Numbered from the stretch's first letter, positions 50,711 to 58,882 are shown. The stretch is DNA of 64,000 nt from an uncultured Bacteroidia bacterium (GCA_902785785.1 CADAAA010000002.1:1-64000); one strand, 5' to 3'. Translations and numbers: made by a program. Notes: generated by a model from the letters alone, not told the origin.

Positions 50711-53293
50711 ATGAAAAGAAAGCGTTTCATTATCGCAATCCTTGTGCTTTTTTGCATCCCTGCCATGGCCGTATTCAACGAGAGAGACCTTGGCAATACC
50801 TTGTCGGTGCTCCGTTACGAGCTCAAGCAGGAGTATGACAGGTTGAGCGCTACAGGAACGGATATGCAGGCCCTTGACGAGGAACAGCACCAGCAGATGG
50901 TCGACATGATCAAGAAGTACAACGAACTCTCGCTCATGCTGTATTCCCAGAACGAAGACTATACCTTCGACATGACCTACGCGCTGAAGGAAGTATCCCG
51001 CGAATATGAGCTTTTCAATTCCGGTAGGATGCCTTATGACCAGATAGTAGGCGGGCTTGACGCAGAGATAGACCGTTACGAGCGGCTGCTGGAGTCGCTG
51101 CGGAGGCTGCCGGCGCCGGGGGATGTCCCCCCGTTGCCGGACTCGCTCCGCCGCGACAGCCTCATGCGCCGCCCTCCGGTGGTACAGGAGAGGATTGACA
51201 GTCTCGATACCGTGTCGCGCAAGCAGGCTTTCCTGCTGGATGAGGCCGGCAAGGATGACCGCGATGCATGTATCTTCTATGCCGAGGCACTTCTCAACCT
51301 CTACAAGGAGGGGAAGGAGCAGATCCTTACCGACAGCCAGCATTACGAGAGCGCCAATATACGTCTCAAGGAGTCATATGACTATGCCCAGGAGCGTTAT
51401 CGGATCATACAGAAAAGGATCTTCACTCAGGGTCAGGAGAATTATCTGGAGATACTCTGCCATCCCGCCAGATACATCAAGCAGGCCTTGCACGAGCTGC
51501 GCACCAAATACAGCCGCCGTCTCGACGGCGACTCCGGGGTGCGGAGCGAGTGGCGCGGCCCTGTCGTATTCGCGTTCTTCCTTATCGTTGCCTTGTGCAT
51601 TGGCCTTGCGACACTTCTAAGCCGCCTGGCCGTCAATATCCTCATGAAGCGCGTAAAGCGCTTGAGGGCAGACCGTTTCCAGAAGAGAAAGGGATTGGTG
51701 ACCCTGCTGTGCGGCGCTGCGCTGTTCCTTATAGCCATAGCCATCGTATCGGGTGTGACCACGAACAATTTCATCGTGCAGGCTTCCAAGCTCCTCCTGC
51801 TGTTCTGCTGGATGCTGGTGGCCATCTTCCTGTCGCTCCTCATCCGTCTGAGGCCCGCCAGGATACGCAATGGCATAGGGCTTTACATGCCGACGATAGT
51901 GGTAGGTTTCGTGGCGGTCTGCTTCCGCGTCATGTTCATCCCCAATACCGTAATGAACGTGCTGTTCCCTCCCATACTCGTAGTGTGCATGTTCTGGCAG
52001 GCGAACGCTTGCCGCAAATATGCCAAGATGACGGAACTGACCGACGAGGTAGTCTCTTACATCACCCTGGTCGTCCTCGTGGTGACGTCGGTGATGTCCT
52101 GCCTGGGGTATATCTTCCTCAGCCTGCTCATTATCATGTGGTGGCTGTTCGTCCTCGCCATCGAGGAGACCATCATCGCCCTCTACCGCATATTCCATCA
52201 GGTCAAGGAGCGGCGCATCGGCGCCAGGCTGGAGGAACTCAGACTGCAGGCCGAGGCGGATTTCCGCAAGATTCACAAAGGAGAGTTCATCCGTCTGACA
52301 TGGCTGTATGACCTTGTCGAGGATGTCGTCCTGCCCGTCATGGCCGTGGTGTCCCTGCCTCTGAGCGTACTGCTCGCTCTCCGGGTGTTCGACCTTCAGG
52401 AGATATTCAACAATCTCTATCCGGCGGAGTTCTTCAGTTTCACGAGTTCGTCGGGGGTGGACATCGTCAAGCTTTCCGCAAGCATGATCGTGCTTGCCCT
52501 TTGCCTGTACTTCGTATTCAAGTACATAGCCTATTTCGCGAAGTCGATGTTCAGGGACATCAAGCTTCGCAACATCATGCAGAACTCCGGCAAGACATCC
52601 ATCAGCGACGATGAAGTCAACCTTACCGTAGCCAACAACGTTATCAGCATCCTGGTCTGGGGCATCTTCACCATAGTCCTCTTCCTTCTGTTCAATATCC
52701 CGACAGGAGCCATCTCCATCGTATTCGCCGGTCTCGCTACCGGTATCGGTCTTGCCATGAGGGACGTCCTGAACAACTTCATCTATGGCATCCAGCTCAT
52801 GTCCGGGCGCCTGCGCGCCGGCGACTGGGTCGAGTGCGACGGCATCCGCGGCAAGGTCTCTTCCGTCAGCTACCAGAGCACGCAGATCGAGACGCTCGAC
52901 GGCGCGGTCATCTCCTTCCTCAATACCGCGCTTTTCAACAAGAATTTCAAGAACCTTACCCGCAGCAATCCTTACGAGTTCACGAAGATCGTGGTCGGGG
53001 TCAAATATGGGACGGATATCGAAAAGGCCCGCCGTGTGCTTGTGGAGGCGATGAAACCGCTTCAGGGCACGGACGATTCCGGCATGAAGATCGTTGACGA
53101 GAAACTTGGAGTCTACGTGACCGTGGAGGAGTTCGGCGACAACTCCGTCAACATCGCAGTCAAGCAGTTCGTCCTCGTTCCCCAGCGCAATTCCTATCTG
53201 GCGCAGGCCAGGGAGATTATCTATAACGCACTTGCCGAAGCCGGCATAGAGATACCTTTCCCACAGAGGGATATCCATATCATAAACAGCTAG
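50711..53293 (+). CDS. Large MscS-family mechanosensitive channel
   Basis: The 860-residue inner membrane protein belongs to the long MscS class. It has a signal-like start, a periplasmic helical N-terminal part (to about residue 270), and some eight to eleven membrane helices. The pore helix lies in IVFAGLATGIGLAMRDVLNNF, and a cytoplasmic MscS beta/vestibule domain follows (GDWVECDGIRGKVSSVSYQS). It releases solutes upon membrane tension. It is followed three bases later by purU, likely in one transcript. Confidence 0.92.
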   Translation: MKRKRFIIAILVLFCIPAMAVFNERDLGNTLSVLRYELKQEYDRLSATGTDMQALDEEQHQQMVDMIKKYNELSLMLYSQNEDYTFDMTYALKEVSREYELFNSGRMPYDQIVGGLDAEIDRYERLLESLRRLPAPGDVPPLPDSLRRDSLMRRPPVVQERIDSLDTVSRKQAFLLDEAGKDDRDACIFYAEALLNLYKEGKEQILTDSQHYESANIRLKESYDYAQERYRIIQKRIFTQGQENYLEILCHPARYIKQALHELRTKYSRRLDGDSGVRSEWRGPVVFAFFLIVALCIGLATLLSRLAVNILMKRVKRLRADRFQKRKGLVTLLCGAALFLIAIAIVSGVTTNNFIVQASKLLLLFCWMLVAIFLSLLIRLRPARIRNGIGLYMPTIVVGFVAVCFRVMFIPNTVMNVLFPPILVVCMFWQANACRKYAKMTELTDEVVSYITLVVLVVTSVMSCLGYIFLSLLIIMWWLFVLAIEETIIALYRIFHQVKERRIGARLEELRLQAEADFRKIHKGEFIRLTWLYDLVEDVVLPVMAVVSLPLSVLLALRVFDLQEIFNNLYPAEFFSFTSSSGVDIVKLSASMIVLALCLYFVFKYIAYFAKSMFRDIKLRNIMQNSGKTSISDDEVNLTVANNVISILVWGIFTIVLFLLFNIPTGAISIVFAGLATGIGLAMRDVLNNFIYGIQLMSGRLRAGDWVECDGIRGKVSSVSYQSTQIETLDGAVISFLNTALFNKNFKNLTRSNPYEFTKIVVGVKYGTDIEKARRVLVEAMKPLQGTDDSGMKIVDEKLGVYVTVEEFGDNSVNIAVKQFVLVPQRNSYLAQAREIIYNALAEAGIEIPFPQRDIHIINS

Positions 53294-53296
53294 AAT

Positions 53297-54160
53297 ATGA
53301 AACCTACCGCCATCATACTCCTGAACTGCCCCGACCGTCAGGGCATCATCACCGAAGTCACCAAGTTCATCACCGACAACCGCGGCAACATCGTCTACTT
53401 GGACCAGTACGTCGACAGGGAGAACGGTGTGCTGTTCATGCGTATCGAATGGGAACTCGAGGGATTCCTGATCCCCCGCGACAAGATCAAGGAATATGTC
53501 GGTACGCTGTTCAAACAGCGTTTCGAAATGGATTTCAACATCTTTTTCAGCGATGTCAAGCCGCGCATGGCGATCTTCGTGAGCAAGCAGAGCCATTGTC
53601 TCTATGACCTCTTGGCTCGCTACAAGGCGGGGGAGTGGAATGTCGAGATCCCATGCATAGTCAGCAATCACGAGGACCTTCGCGAAGTGGCGGACCAGTT
53701 CGGCATCCCCTTCCATGTCTGGTCCATCGCCAAGGACCATTCCAACAAGGAGGAGGTTGAGCGCGCTGAGATGGAGTTGCTCCGCAAGGAGAACATTTCC
53801 TTCATCGTGCTTGCCCGCTACATGCAGATCCTCAGTGAGGAGATGATCCGCGAATATCCGCACCATATCATCAATATCCACCATTCGTTCCTTCCGGCCT
53901 TCGTTGGGGCCAAACCCTACCACCAGGCTTACGAGAGGGGAGTGAAGATCATCGGAGCGACAAGCCACTATGTGACGGGAGAGCTCGATGCCGGTCCCAT
54001 CATCGAGCAGGACGTGGCGCGCATCACGCACAAGGATACGCCCGACAGCCTCGTGCTCAAGGGACGCGACCTTGAGAAGATCGTTCTCAGCCGTGCCGTG
54101 ACCAAGCACATCGAGCGCAAGATCCTCACTTTCCGCAATAAGACCATCATCTTCAGCTAG
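53297..54160 (+). CDS. purU: Formyltetrahydrofolate deformylase
   Basis: The 287-residue enzyme hydrolyses 10-formyl-THF to formate and THF, balancing one-carbon pools. An N-terminal ACT domain (ILLNCPDRQGIITEVTKFIT) is followed by the formyltransferase-fold catalytic half. His-containing INIHHSFLPAFVGAKPY and the Asp of TGELDAGPIIEQ are the active-site segments. The ACT domain and the SFLP form distinguish it from purN. It is coupled to mscS upstream and a HAD gene 5 bases downstream. Confidence 0.95.
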   Translation: MKPTAIILLNCPDRQGIITEVTKFITDNRGNIVYLDQYVDRENGVLFMRIEWELEGFLIPRDKIKEYVGTLFKQRFEMDFNIFFSDVKPRMAIFVSKQSHCLYDLLARYKAGEWNVEIPCIVSNHEDLREVADQFGIPFHVWSIAKDHSNKEEVERAEMELLRKENISFIVLARYMQILSEEMIREYPHHIINIHHSFLPAFVGAKPYHQAYERGVKIIGATSHYVTGELDAGPIIEQDVARITHKDTPDSLVLKGRDLEKIVLSRAVTKHIERKILTFRNKTIIFS

Positions 54161-54165
54161 AGGGA

Positions 54166-54786
54166 ATGTATCGCCATTTCGTTTTCGACATAGACGGTAC
54201 GCTGATCGATACCGAGCGTACTGGTGTGCTCTCGCTCATCAAGACAGTCCGTGAACTTCTCGGCGTGGAAATGCCTTACGAGGAGGCTTACGGGTATTTC
54301 GGGATTCCCAGCGCCAAGGTCGCTCCGCTGCTCGGCTATGCCGATGCGGAGCGTTTCGTGGCGCGCTGGGAGGACAATTTCGTGGAGCTGATGCACCTGA
54401 TGAAGCCCTTCGAGGGGGTGGAGGAGGTCCTGGCAGCCGTCAAGTCCGCAGGGCGGACGACGGGCTGCGTGACCTCCCGCAGCCACTATGAGTTCGATAA
54501 GGATGTACACATGCGGGCCTTGGTCAAGTACTTAGACCATATCGTCTGCGCCGAGGACAGCGAAGGACACAAACCCCTTCCCGATCCCATGTTTGTTTAC
54601 ATGGCCAAGGCCGGTGGTGCCGACCCGTCAGAATGCATCTATATCGGCGACACGATGCACGACTTCCAATGTGCGAACGGGGCGGGCTGCGACTTCGCCC
54701 TGGCCGACTGGCAGGGCCGCGGCCTCCAGGGCATCCCCGCCCGCTACCACCTGACGTCCGTCAGGCAGATCCTCGATTTACTCTGA
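54166..54786 (+). CDS. HAD superfamily hydrolase (phosphatase)
   Basis: The 206-residue product has the HAD nucleophile motif DIDGTLIDTE at residues 8-17, motif II in VTSRSHYEFD, and the acidic motif YIGDTMHDFQCA near residue 163. A helical cap lies between motifs I and II. Phosphoglycolate-phosphatase-like or nucleotidase roles are possible, but the substrate is not evident. It converges on the ABC ATPase gene with three bases between the stops. Confidence 0.88.
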   Translation: MYRHFVFDIDGTLIDTERTGVLSLIKTVRELLGVEMPYEEAYGYFGIPSAKVAPLLGYADAERFVARWEDNFVELMHLMKPFEGVEEVLAAVKSAGRTTGCVTSRSHYEFDKDVHMRALVKYLDHIVCAEDSEGHKPLPDPMFVYMAKAGGADPSECIYIGDTMHDFQCANGAGCDFALADWQGRGLQGIPARYHLTSVRQILDLL

Positions 54787-54789
54787 TGA

Positions 54790-55458
54790 TTATCCGGAGA
54801 GGTATCCGTGCCTGACCAGGTCCTCATGGCTGTGGATCTGGCTGGTATATCCTCCGTCGATCACGAACAGATCGTCCGCGACTTCGATGATAGCCTTGTA
54901 GAGATGATCTGATACGATGATCCCTTTCTTTTCCTTTTGTTCCGCTATCAGTTCCTTCATCTTCTCCGCATGGATTGGAGCAATCTGGGCGAAGGGTTCG
55001 TCCAGTATGCAGAATGGTACGTCCGACATCAATACCATATACATTTCCGCGACACGTGTCTCTCCGCCGGAGAGTTCCCCAGGTGTCTTGAAATGGTAAC
55101 GGTGAAAGCGGTTGAAATTCTGTACAAGCCCCTCATAGTCAACCTTATATAGATTGAATGCCTCTTCCAGCGTAATGTTCGACGGGATTAGCGGTGTTTG
55201 CGGCAGGTATCTGACATACCGGCCTATGTGCCTGAGGTCCGTCTCGGGATCGTCATTGACCCTAATGAACATTTGCTGGGGTTTGATGTTGCCCATGATG
55301 CACTTGAACAGGCATGACTTCCCGGATCCGTTTCGGCCGAACAGTCCCGTGACTTTGCCGGTCTCGGAAGTCAGATACGCTGCGCTGAGCACCATATGCT
55401 GGCCGAAAGCCAGTCGCACGCTGTCCACCAGGAGGTTATTATGCGGGGATGATGACAT
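54790..55458 (-). CDS. ABC transporter ATP-binding protein
   Basis: The 222-residue nucleotide-binding domain has the P-loop GLFGRNGSGKSCLF near residue 40. The signature is LSGGETRVAE, Walker B FCILDEPF and the H-loop histidine is in IVSDHLYKA. All catalytic elements are present. No standard permease lies beside it; the only membrane partner is the 108-residue protein whose gene overlaps its start by 20 bases. It is the last gene of a minus-strand pgeF, membrane protein, ATPase unit. Confidence 0.9.
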   Translation of the reverse strand: MSSSPHNNLLVDSVRLAFGQHMVLSAAYLTSETGKVTGLFGRNGSGKSCLFKCIMGNIKPQQMFIRVNDDPETDLRHIGRYVRYLPQTPLIPSNITLEEAFNLYKVDYEGLVQNFNRFHRYHFKTPGELSGGETRVAEMYMVLMSDVPFCILDEPFAQIAPIHAEKMKELIAEQKEKKGIIVSDHLYKAIIEVADDLFVIDGGYTSQIHSHEDLVRHGYLSG

Positions 55459-55765
55459 GGGACAGGGAGATTGAAAGGATGACCAGAAGCACGAAAGCCA
55501 AGGCGTCTACAGCGATGGGGATAAACCTGTATTCGCTCCGGCTGAATCCGAGGTTGAGGAAGAAATATGCTTTTTCCCGTGTAGCTATGGTAAGTAGCAG
55601 ATATGCCATCACAGGAATGCTCAGAAGCTTGACCAGGAGTACCATTGGGGTGCTCATGGGCCAGAACAGGATGTAAACGGCACATGCGACATTGATGATG
55701 CCGGCCACGATGTAGTACATCCTGCCATACTTTCCTGAAAGGCGTATCTTCTGAGCCAGTCTCAT
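55439..55765 (-). CDS. Small membrane protein, unknown function
   Basis: The 108-residue product has three to four hydrophobic segments: YYIVAGIINVACAVYILFW, MVLLVKLLSIPVMAYLLL and AVDALAFVLLVILSISLSHV. I do not recognise the family. It overlaps pgeF by 4 bases (ATGA) and the ABC ATPase by 20, so it is translated together with both. It could be the membrane partner of the ATPase, although it is much smaller than usual permeases. Confidence 0.7.
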   Translation of the reverse strand: MRLAQKIRLSGKYGRMYYIVAGIINVACAVYILFWPMSTPMVLLVKLLSIPVMAYLLLTIATREKAYFFLNLGFSRSEYRFIPIAVDALAFVLLVILSISLSHVIIPA

Positions 55766-56433
55766 ATAAGCCGTATTGCGTTGATGTTCCTTCCGCAGGC
55801 GGTTCCTTCGCGCCTGGCGGAGAAGAATGACGTGTCGGTAAAGGTATCGATATCAAACACTTGGATATCCCTGACTCCGCTTTCCTCAAGTATCCACCTG
55901 TTAGCTGTGTACAGGTCGATATGGTGTCCACCCGACATTGGGCTCCCGTCGCCTTCGCCGCGGAAAGACCAGATCTGAGACATGGGAAAACCAGCGTCCT
56001 TGAACTTCTCCACCACTTCCGGTCCTACCTGGAAACTGTTTGGACCGATAGCGGGACCGATGATGGCCCGAAGATTCTCGGGCAGACAGCCGAAATCGCA
56101 CTTCATCAGACCGATTGTTTTCTGTGCTATTTTCAGTACCGTCCCTTTCCAACCGGAATGGATGGCTGCGACCACCCGTTGGACAGGATCGTAAAGGAGT
56201 ATCGGGACACAGTCCGCCGTCCTGACCCCTATTGCTACACCGGGAAGCTTGCAGATGAAAGCATCGTATCCTTCCAAGTCCGCCCTCGTCAGGCCAGGCT
56301 TATCTATGACAGCGATCCTGTCTCCGTGTACCTGATGCCCCTGAATGACCGGATACGGCAGGGCCGAGTCTCTTCGTGTAGTGAAGGCCTCCGCTCCCTT
56401 TCCAAGTGGATATCTCAGCAGTTCCTGATACAT
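55762..56433 (-). CDS. pgeF: Laccase-domain / peptidoglycan editing factor
   Basis: The 223-residue product carries the conserved zinc ligands His (QGHQVHGD), Cys (RTADCVPILLYD) and His (AAIHSGWKGTV). These are typical for the YfiH/PgeF family, formerly called polyphenol oxidase. Members remove mis-incorporated L-Ser from peptidoglycan precursors, or act as purine nucleoside enzymes. The length is a little below the usual 240. It is the first gene of its operon; the tandem hairpins lie 32 bases upstream. Confidence 0.9.
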   Translation of the reverse strand: MYQELLRYPLGKGAEAFTTRRDSALPYPVIQGHQVHGDRIAVIDKPGLTRADLEGYDAFICKLPGVAIGVRTADCVPILLYDPVQRVVAAIHSGWKGTVLKIAQKTIGLMKCDFGCLPENLRAIIGPAIGPNSFQVGPEVVEKFKDAGFPMSQIWSFRGEGDGSPMSGGHHIDLYTANRWILEESGVRDIQVFDIDTFTDTSFFSARREGTACGRNINAIRLI

Positions 56434-56464
56434 ATCGCTAATATAGGCAAATAATCAGTCATAC

Positions 56465-56552
56465 TGCTTTAGACGGTCCAAATTTTGGACCGTCTAAAGC
56501 ATTTTAGGGCGTTTTTGCTCTAGACGGTCCACATCTTGGACCGTCTAGAGCA
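56465..56552. other. Two tandem covarying hairpins sharing TAGACGGTCCA
   Basis: The first (56465-56501) has 18-bp arms around one central base. The second (56516-56552) has 16-bp arms around CATCT. Both have the core TAGACGGTCCA/TGGACCGTCTA. Near the base they differ as TGCTTTAGA against TGCTCTAGA, and the opposite arms change to match, so pairing is kept. They lie between the tRNA-Leu terminator and pgeF. They lack a proper U tract in either direction, so a simple terminator is unlikely. Confidence 0.6.
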
Positions 56553-56561
56553 CCCAGCACG

Positions 56562-56592
56562 AAAAAGGCCGGTCCCCGAAAGGGAACCGGCC
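56562..56592 (-). terminator. Terminator after tRNA-Leu
   Basis: GGCCGGT (56567-56573) pairs with ACCGGCC (56586-56592), extended by CCC/GGG inside. On the minus strand it ends in five T residues. It begins six bases after the tRNA 3' end. Confidence 0.75.
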
Positions 56593-56597
56593 AGAGG

Positions 56598-56678
56598 TGC
56601 GGGTGAAGGGACTCGAACCCATACGCACGAGGCACCAGATCCTAAGTCTGGCTTGGCTACCAATTACAACACACCCGC
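56598..56678 (-). tRNA. tRNA-Leu (anticodon TAG)
   Basis: The 81-base minus-strand sequence folds with acceptor GCGGGTG/CACCCGC, an anticodon arm CCAGA-CTTAGGA-TCTGG giving TAG, and a long variable arm as expected for Leu. The T loop is TTCGAGT. Its stem ATGGG/CCCTT has one T-T mismatch. The discriminator base is A and CCA is not encoded in full. Confidence 0.9.
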
Positions 56679-56680
56679 GT

Positions 56681-56712
56681 AAAAAAATGTCCGGCCACTG
56701 CTGGCCGGACAT
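56681..56712 (-). terminator. Terminator of rpsU, directly abutting tRNA-Leu
   Basis: ATGTCCGGCCA (56687-56697) pairs perfectly with TGGCCGGACAT (56702-56712) around CTGC. The minus-strand U tract is 56681-56687. Only two bases separate the tract from the tRNA 5' end. Confidence 0.8.
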
Positions 56713-56733
56713 CTATATGGGGAAAAGCCAGGA

Positions 56734-56928
56734 TTACTGCTCGTCCATGAGACGCAGATGCTGTACATAGATAGCCTTCTGCTTGGCGATGCGCTTCTTC
56801 TCGGACGGCTTCGCAAAGTTCTTGCGGGAACGGAGCTCACGAACGGCACCGGTCTTCTCGAACTTCCTCTTGAATTTCTTGAGGGCCCTCTCGATGTTTT
56901 CGCCTTCTTTGATGGGAACTATAATCAT
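56734..56928 (-). CDS. rpsU: 30S ribosomal protein bS21
   Basis: The 64-residue basic ribosomal protein begins MIIVPIKEGENIERALKKFK, the bS21 signature, and ends with a Lys/Arg-rich helix. It sits on the platform of the small subunit near the 3' end of 16S rRNA. Its leader carries an unusually long anti-SD complement (see 56935-56946). In Flavobacterium, bS21 with bS6 and bS18 helps hide the anti-Shine-Dalgarno tail, and rpsU mRNA keeps a strong SD, consistent with self-control. A consensus promoter lies upstream. Confidence 0.96.
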   Translation of the reverse strand: MIIVPIKEGENIERALKKFKRKFEKTGAVRELRSRKNFAKPSEKKRIAKQKAIYVQHLRLMDEQ

Positions 56929-56934
56929 GCTTTT

Positions 56935-56946
56935 ATCACCTCCTTT
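56935..56946 (-). promoter_or_regulatory. Extended Shine-Dalgarno sequence of rpsU
   Basis: Read on the minus strand AAAGGAGGTGAT is perfectly complementary over 12 bases to the usual bacterial 16S rRNA 3' tail (ATCACCTCCTTT). It ends six bases before the start codon. Such a strong site is exceptional here because the other genes in the window mostly have none. Confidence 0.8.
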
Positions 56947-56960
56947 TTATTTGCGGACTG

Positions 56961-56991
56961 CAAAGGTAGCACAAATTATCTTTCTTCCAAA
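56961..56991 (-). promoter_or_regulatory. Promoter of rpsU
   Basis: On the minus strand TTTG (56988-56991) and TACCTTTG (56961-56968) are exactly 19 bases apart, a full match to the Bacteroidota consensus. The -33 element lies inside the last codons of the sirtuin gene. Confidence 0.7.
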
Positions 56992-57683
56992 ATTTTTGTG
57001 AATTTCTCCATTCCTTTGGTCGCAACCTCCTTGATATGAGTAATCCGCGCATCGTGCAGGGGCATGTCGGCCGGGTCGATGACGTATATGGGAGCCTTGG
57101 GATCGGCGTAGCGGTAAAGGCCTGCCGCCGGGTACACCTGCATCGAGGTGCCGACGATCAGGAGCAGGTCGGCGGCAGACACGATGTCGATCGCGCGCTC
57201 GATCTTGGGGACGGCCTCGCCGAAGAATACGATGTGCGGGCGCAGCTGGCTGCCGTTCGGGGCCTTGTCGCCAAGGTTTACCGGTTCGTATCCGACGTCG
57301 ATGACCTCGCGCTCGCTGTAGCTTTCGTCATAGACCCCGTTCTCCGGGCGGACCTTGGTGGCCTCTCCGTGCAGGTGGATGACACGCGTGCTGCCGGCCT
57401 TCTCGTGGAGATTGTCGACATTCTGCGTGATGACCGTGACGTCGTATTTGTCTTCAAGTGCGGCTATCGCCAGGTGCGCGGCATTGGGCTGCGCGTCGCG
57501 CAGCTTGGCGCGCTGCATGTTGTAGAAATCCAGTACAAGCTTGCGGTTGCGGTACCAGCCTTCGATGGACGCCACCTCCATCGGATCGTAATTGTCCCAG
57601 AGCCCTCCGTTGTCGCGGTAGGTCCCCAGTCCGCTCTCGGCGCTGACGCCGGCGCCGGTGAGCACTGCTATCTTTTCCTTCAT
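56976..57683 (-). CDS. SIR2-family NAD-dependent protein deacylase, cysteine-free
   Basis: The 235-residue product has the sirtuin Rossmann motifs TGAGVSAESGLGTYRDNGGLW and TQNVDNLHEKAGS, the catalytic His in VIHLHGE, and IVGTSMQVYPAAGL. It removes acyl groups from lysines using NAD. The whole chain contains no cysteine, so the usual four-Cys zinc site is absent. At the Tyr-x-x-Arg position used by class III (CobB/SIRT5) enzymes for succinyl-lysine the sequence is YNMQ. It is coupled to the upstream AAA ATPase gene by a four-base gap. Confidence 0.9.
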   Translation of the reverse strand: MKEKIAVLTGAGVSAESGLGTYRDNGGLWDNYDPMEVASIEGWYRNRKLVLDFYNMQRAKLRDAQPNAAHLAIAALEDKYDVTVITQNVDNLHEKAGSTRVIHLHGEATKVRPENGVYDESYSEREVIDVGYEPVNLGDKAPNGSQLRPHIVFFGEAVPKIERAIDIVSAADLLLIVGTSMQVYPAAGLYRYADPKAPIYVIDPADMPLHDARITHIKEVATKGMEKFTKILEER

Positions 57684-57687
57684 GGTA

Positions 57688-58842
57688 TCAGTCCTTTATG
57701 TCGAAATAATACTTCTTCACCCAATACTCGAAGAGGGGGTCGAGGATGTGCGGCTCGTCCTTTTCGTCGAAGGTCAGGATCTCCTTCTTGCAGAGCGCGT
57801 CCTTGAGACGGCGTACGTTGGCGGAAGAGTTCAGGCCGTACTTGGCGATGACCTCGGAGGTGCTGAACTTGGTATGCCCCTCGGCGACGGCGCGCAGCAG
57901 GCTCACCTGGTAGGTCGTCAGGTCGAACATGGTGGCCGCGAAGCGAGGCTCGTGTACGGCCAGGATCATCGAAAGCGAGTCGAGCAAGACGGGCTCCATG
58001 ATGTAACCCTTTGAAAGTGAGTCGCATATGGAGATGAAATGGTTGATATACCAAAGGTGTCCCTTGAAAAGCTTGCAGACGCCAAGGAGCAGGTCGCGTT
58101 CGATGACCTTTCCGCTGGCGAGGAATCCCTTGACGATGTGCTCGATGATCTCCTTGTCCTCAACAGGTCCCAAAGCGAAATGCTCCACCTGGCGGTAGAA
58201 GAAGCGCCTGTGCTCGAAGATCTCCTTCATGGCGTTGACCTGCGAGCCGCAGAGGAGGAAGGAGCACAGGGGCGATCCCACTTCCCGCACTTCCTTCATG
58301 ACGGACTCGAGGATCTTGCAGATCTTGTCGCCGTTTTCAGTGAGGTTAACGTTCTGGAACTCATCGATTATAACGAACAGACGCATGGAATTCTCTGCGG
58401 CGAGCCTGTAGGGGAGACGGAATATGGCGCGGATGTCCTCGTCATCAACGTCCCAGGTAAGGGAGAGGATGGAGTCGGTCTCGGCGTAACTCTGGGGGTC
58501 GAACACGAGGTGGGTGCCCTGCAGGAGCCTTCCGGCGATGTCCGCGAACTCCCCGGGAGTGGAGGCAAAGGCGCGGATGCACGAGTCCCCGATCTGCAGC
58601 AGCAGCTGGCCGATGCTCCTCGTTGCCGTCATGTTGACTTCGGCAATGGCAAAGCGCTTGCCCTGGATGCGCATGTTGAAGAACGCTTGCTGGATGGCGG
58701 AAGTCTTGCCGCTGCGGGGAGGTTCGTAAATCGAGACATTCTCTCCTGCTCCGATGAGATTGCCCAGGATGGTGATGTCGCCCTTCCTGCCGATGAAGTT
58801 CTTGCCGGTGACGTACTTGTTGTATATGAACGGAGACTCCAT
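57688..58842 (-). CDS. AAA-type ATPase with winged-helix C-terminus
   Basis: The 384-residue product belongs to the ATPase group common in Bacteroidales. The P-loop is YEPPRSGKTSAI near residue 40 and Walker B is RLFVIIDEFQNV near residue 155. A C-terminal winged helix (FSTSEVIAKYGLNSSANVRR) ends in LDPLFEYWVKKYY, typical of the archaeal/bacterial ATPase family with DUF234-like tails. The cellular role is unknown. The divergent neighbour is rplU. A minus-strand -7 element (TAATTTTG) is at 58866-58873. Confidence 0.82.
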   Translation of the reverse strand: MESPFIYNKYVTGKNFIGRKGDITILGNLIGAGENVSIYEPPRSGKTSAIQQAFFNMRIQGKRFAIAEVNMTATRSIGQLLLQIGDSCIRAFASTPGEFADIAGRLLQGTHLVFDPQSYAETDSILSLTWDVDDEDIRAIFRLPYRLAAENSMRLFVIIDEFQNVNLTENGDKICKILESVMKEVREVGSPLCSFLLCGSQVNAMKEIFEHRRFFYRQVEHFALGPVEDKEIIEHIVKGFLASGKVIERDLLLGVCKLFKGHLWYINHFISICDSLSKGYIMEPVLLDSLSMILAVHEPRFAATMFDLTTYQVSLLRAVAEGHTKFSTSEVIAKYGLNSSANVRRLKDALCKKEILTFDEKDEPHILDPLFEYWVKKYYFDIKD

Positions 58843-58882
58843 GACTTAACAAATTTGTTTCCATGCAAAATTAGCAAAATAT

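Noticed and set aside
51617..54109. An 830-codon open frame on the minus strand
   Set aside because: It lies fully antisense to mscS and purU, which are convincing. Its His/Asp/Glu-rich composition is the mirror of GC-rich codons, with no recognisable domain.
56465..56552. Ordinary Rho-independent terminators
   Set aside because: Neither hairpin is followed by a real U tract on either strand, and the tRNA already has a better terminator at 56562-56592.
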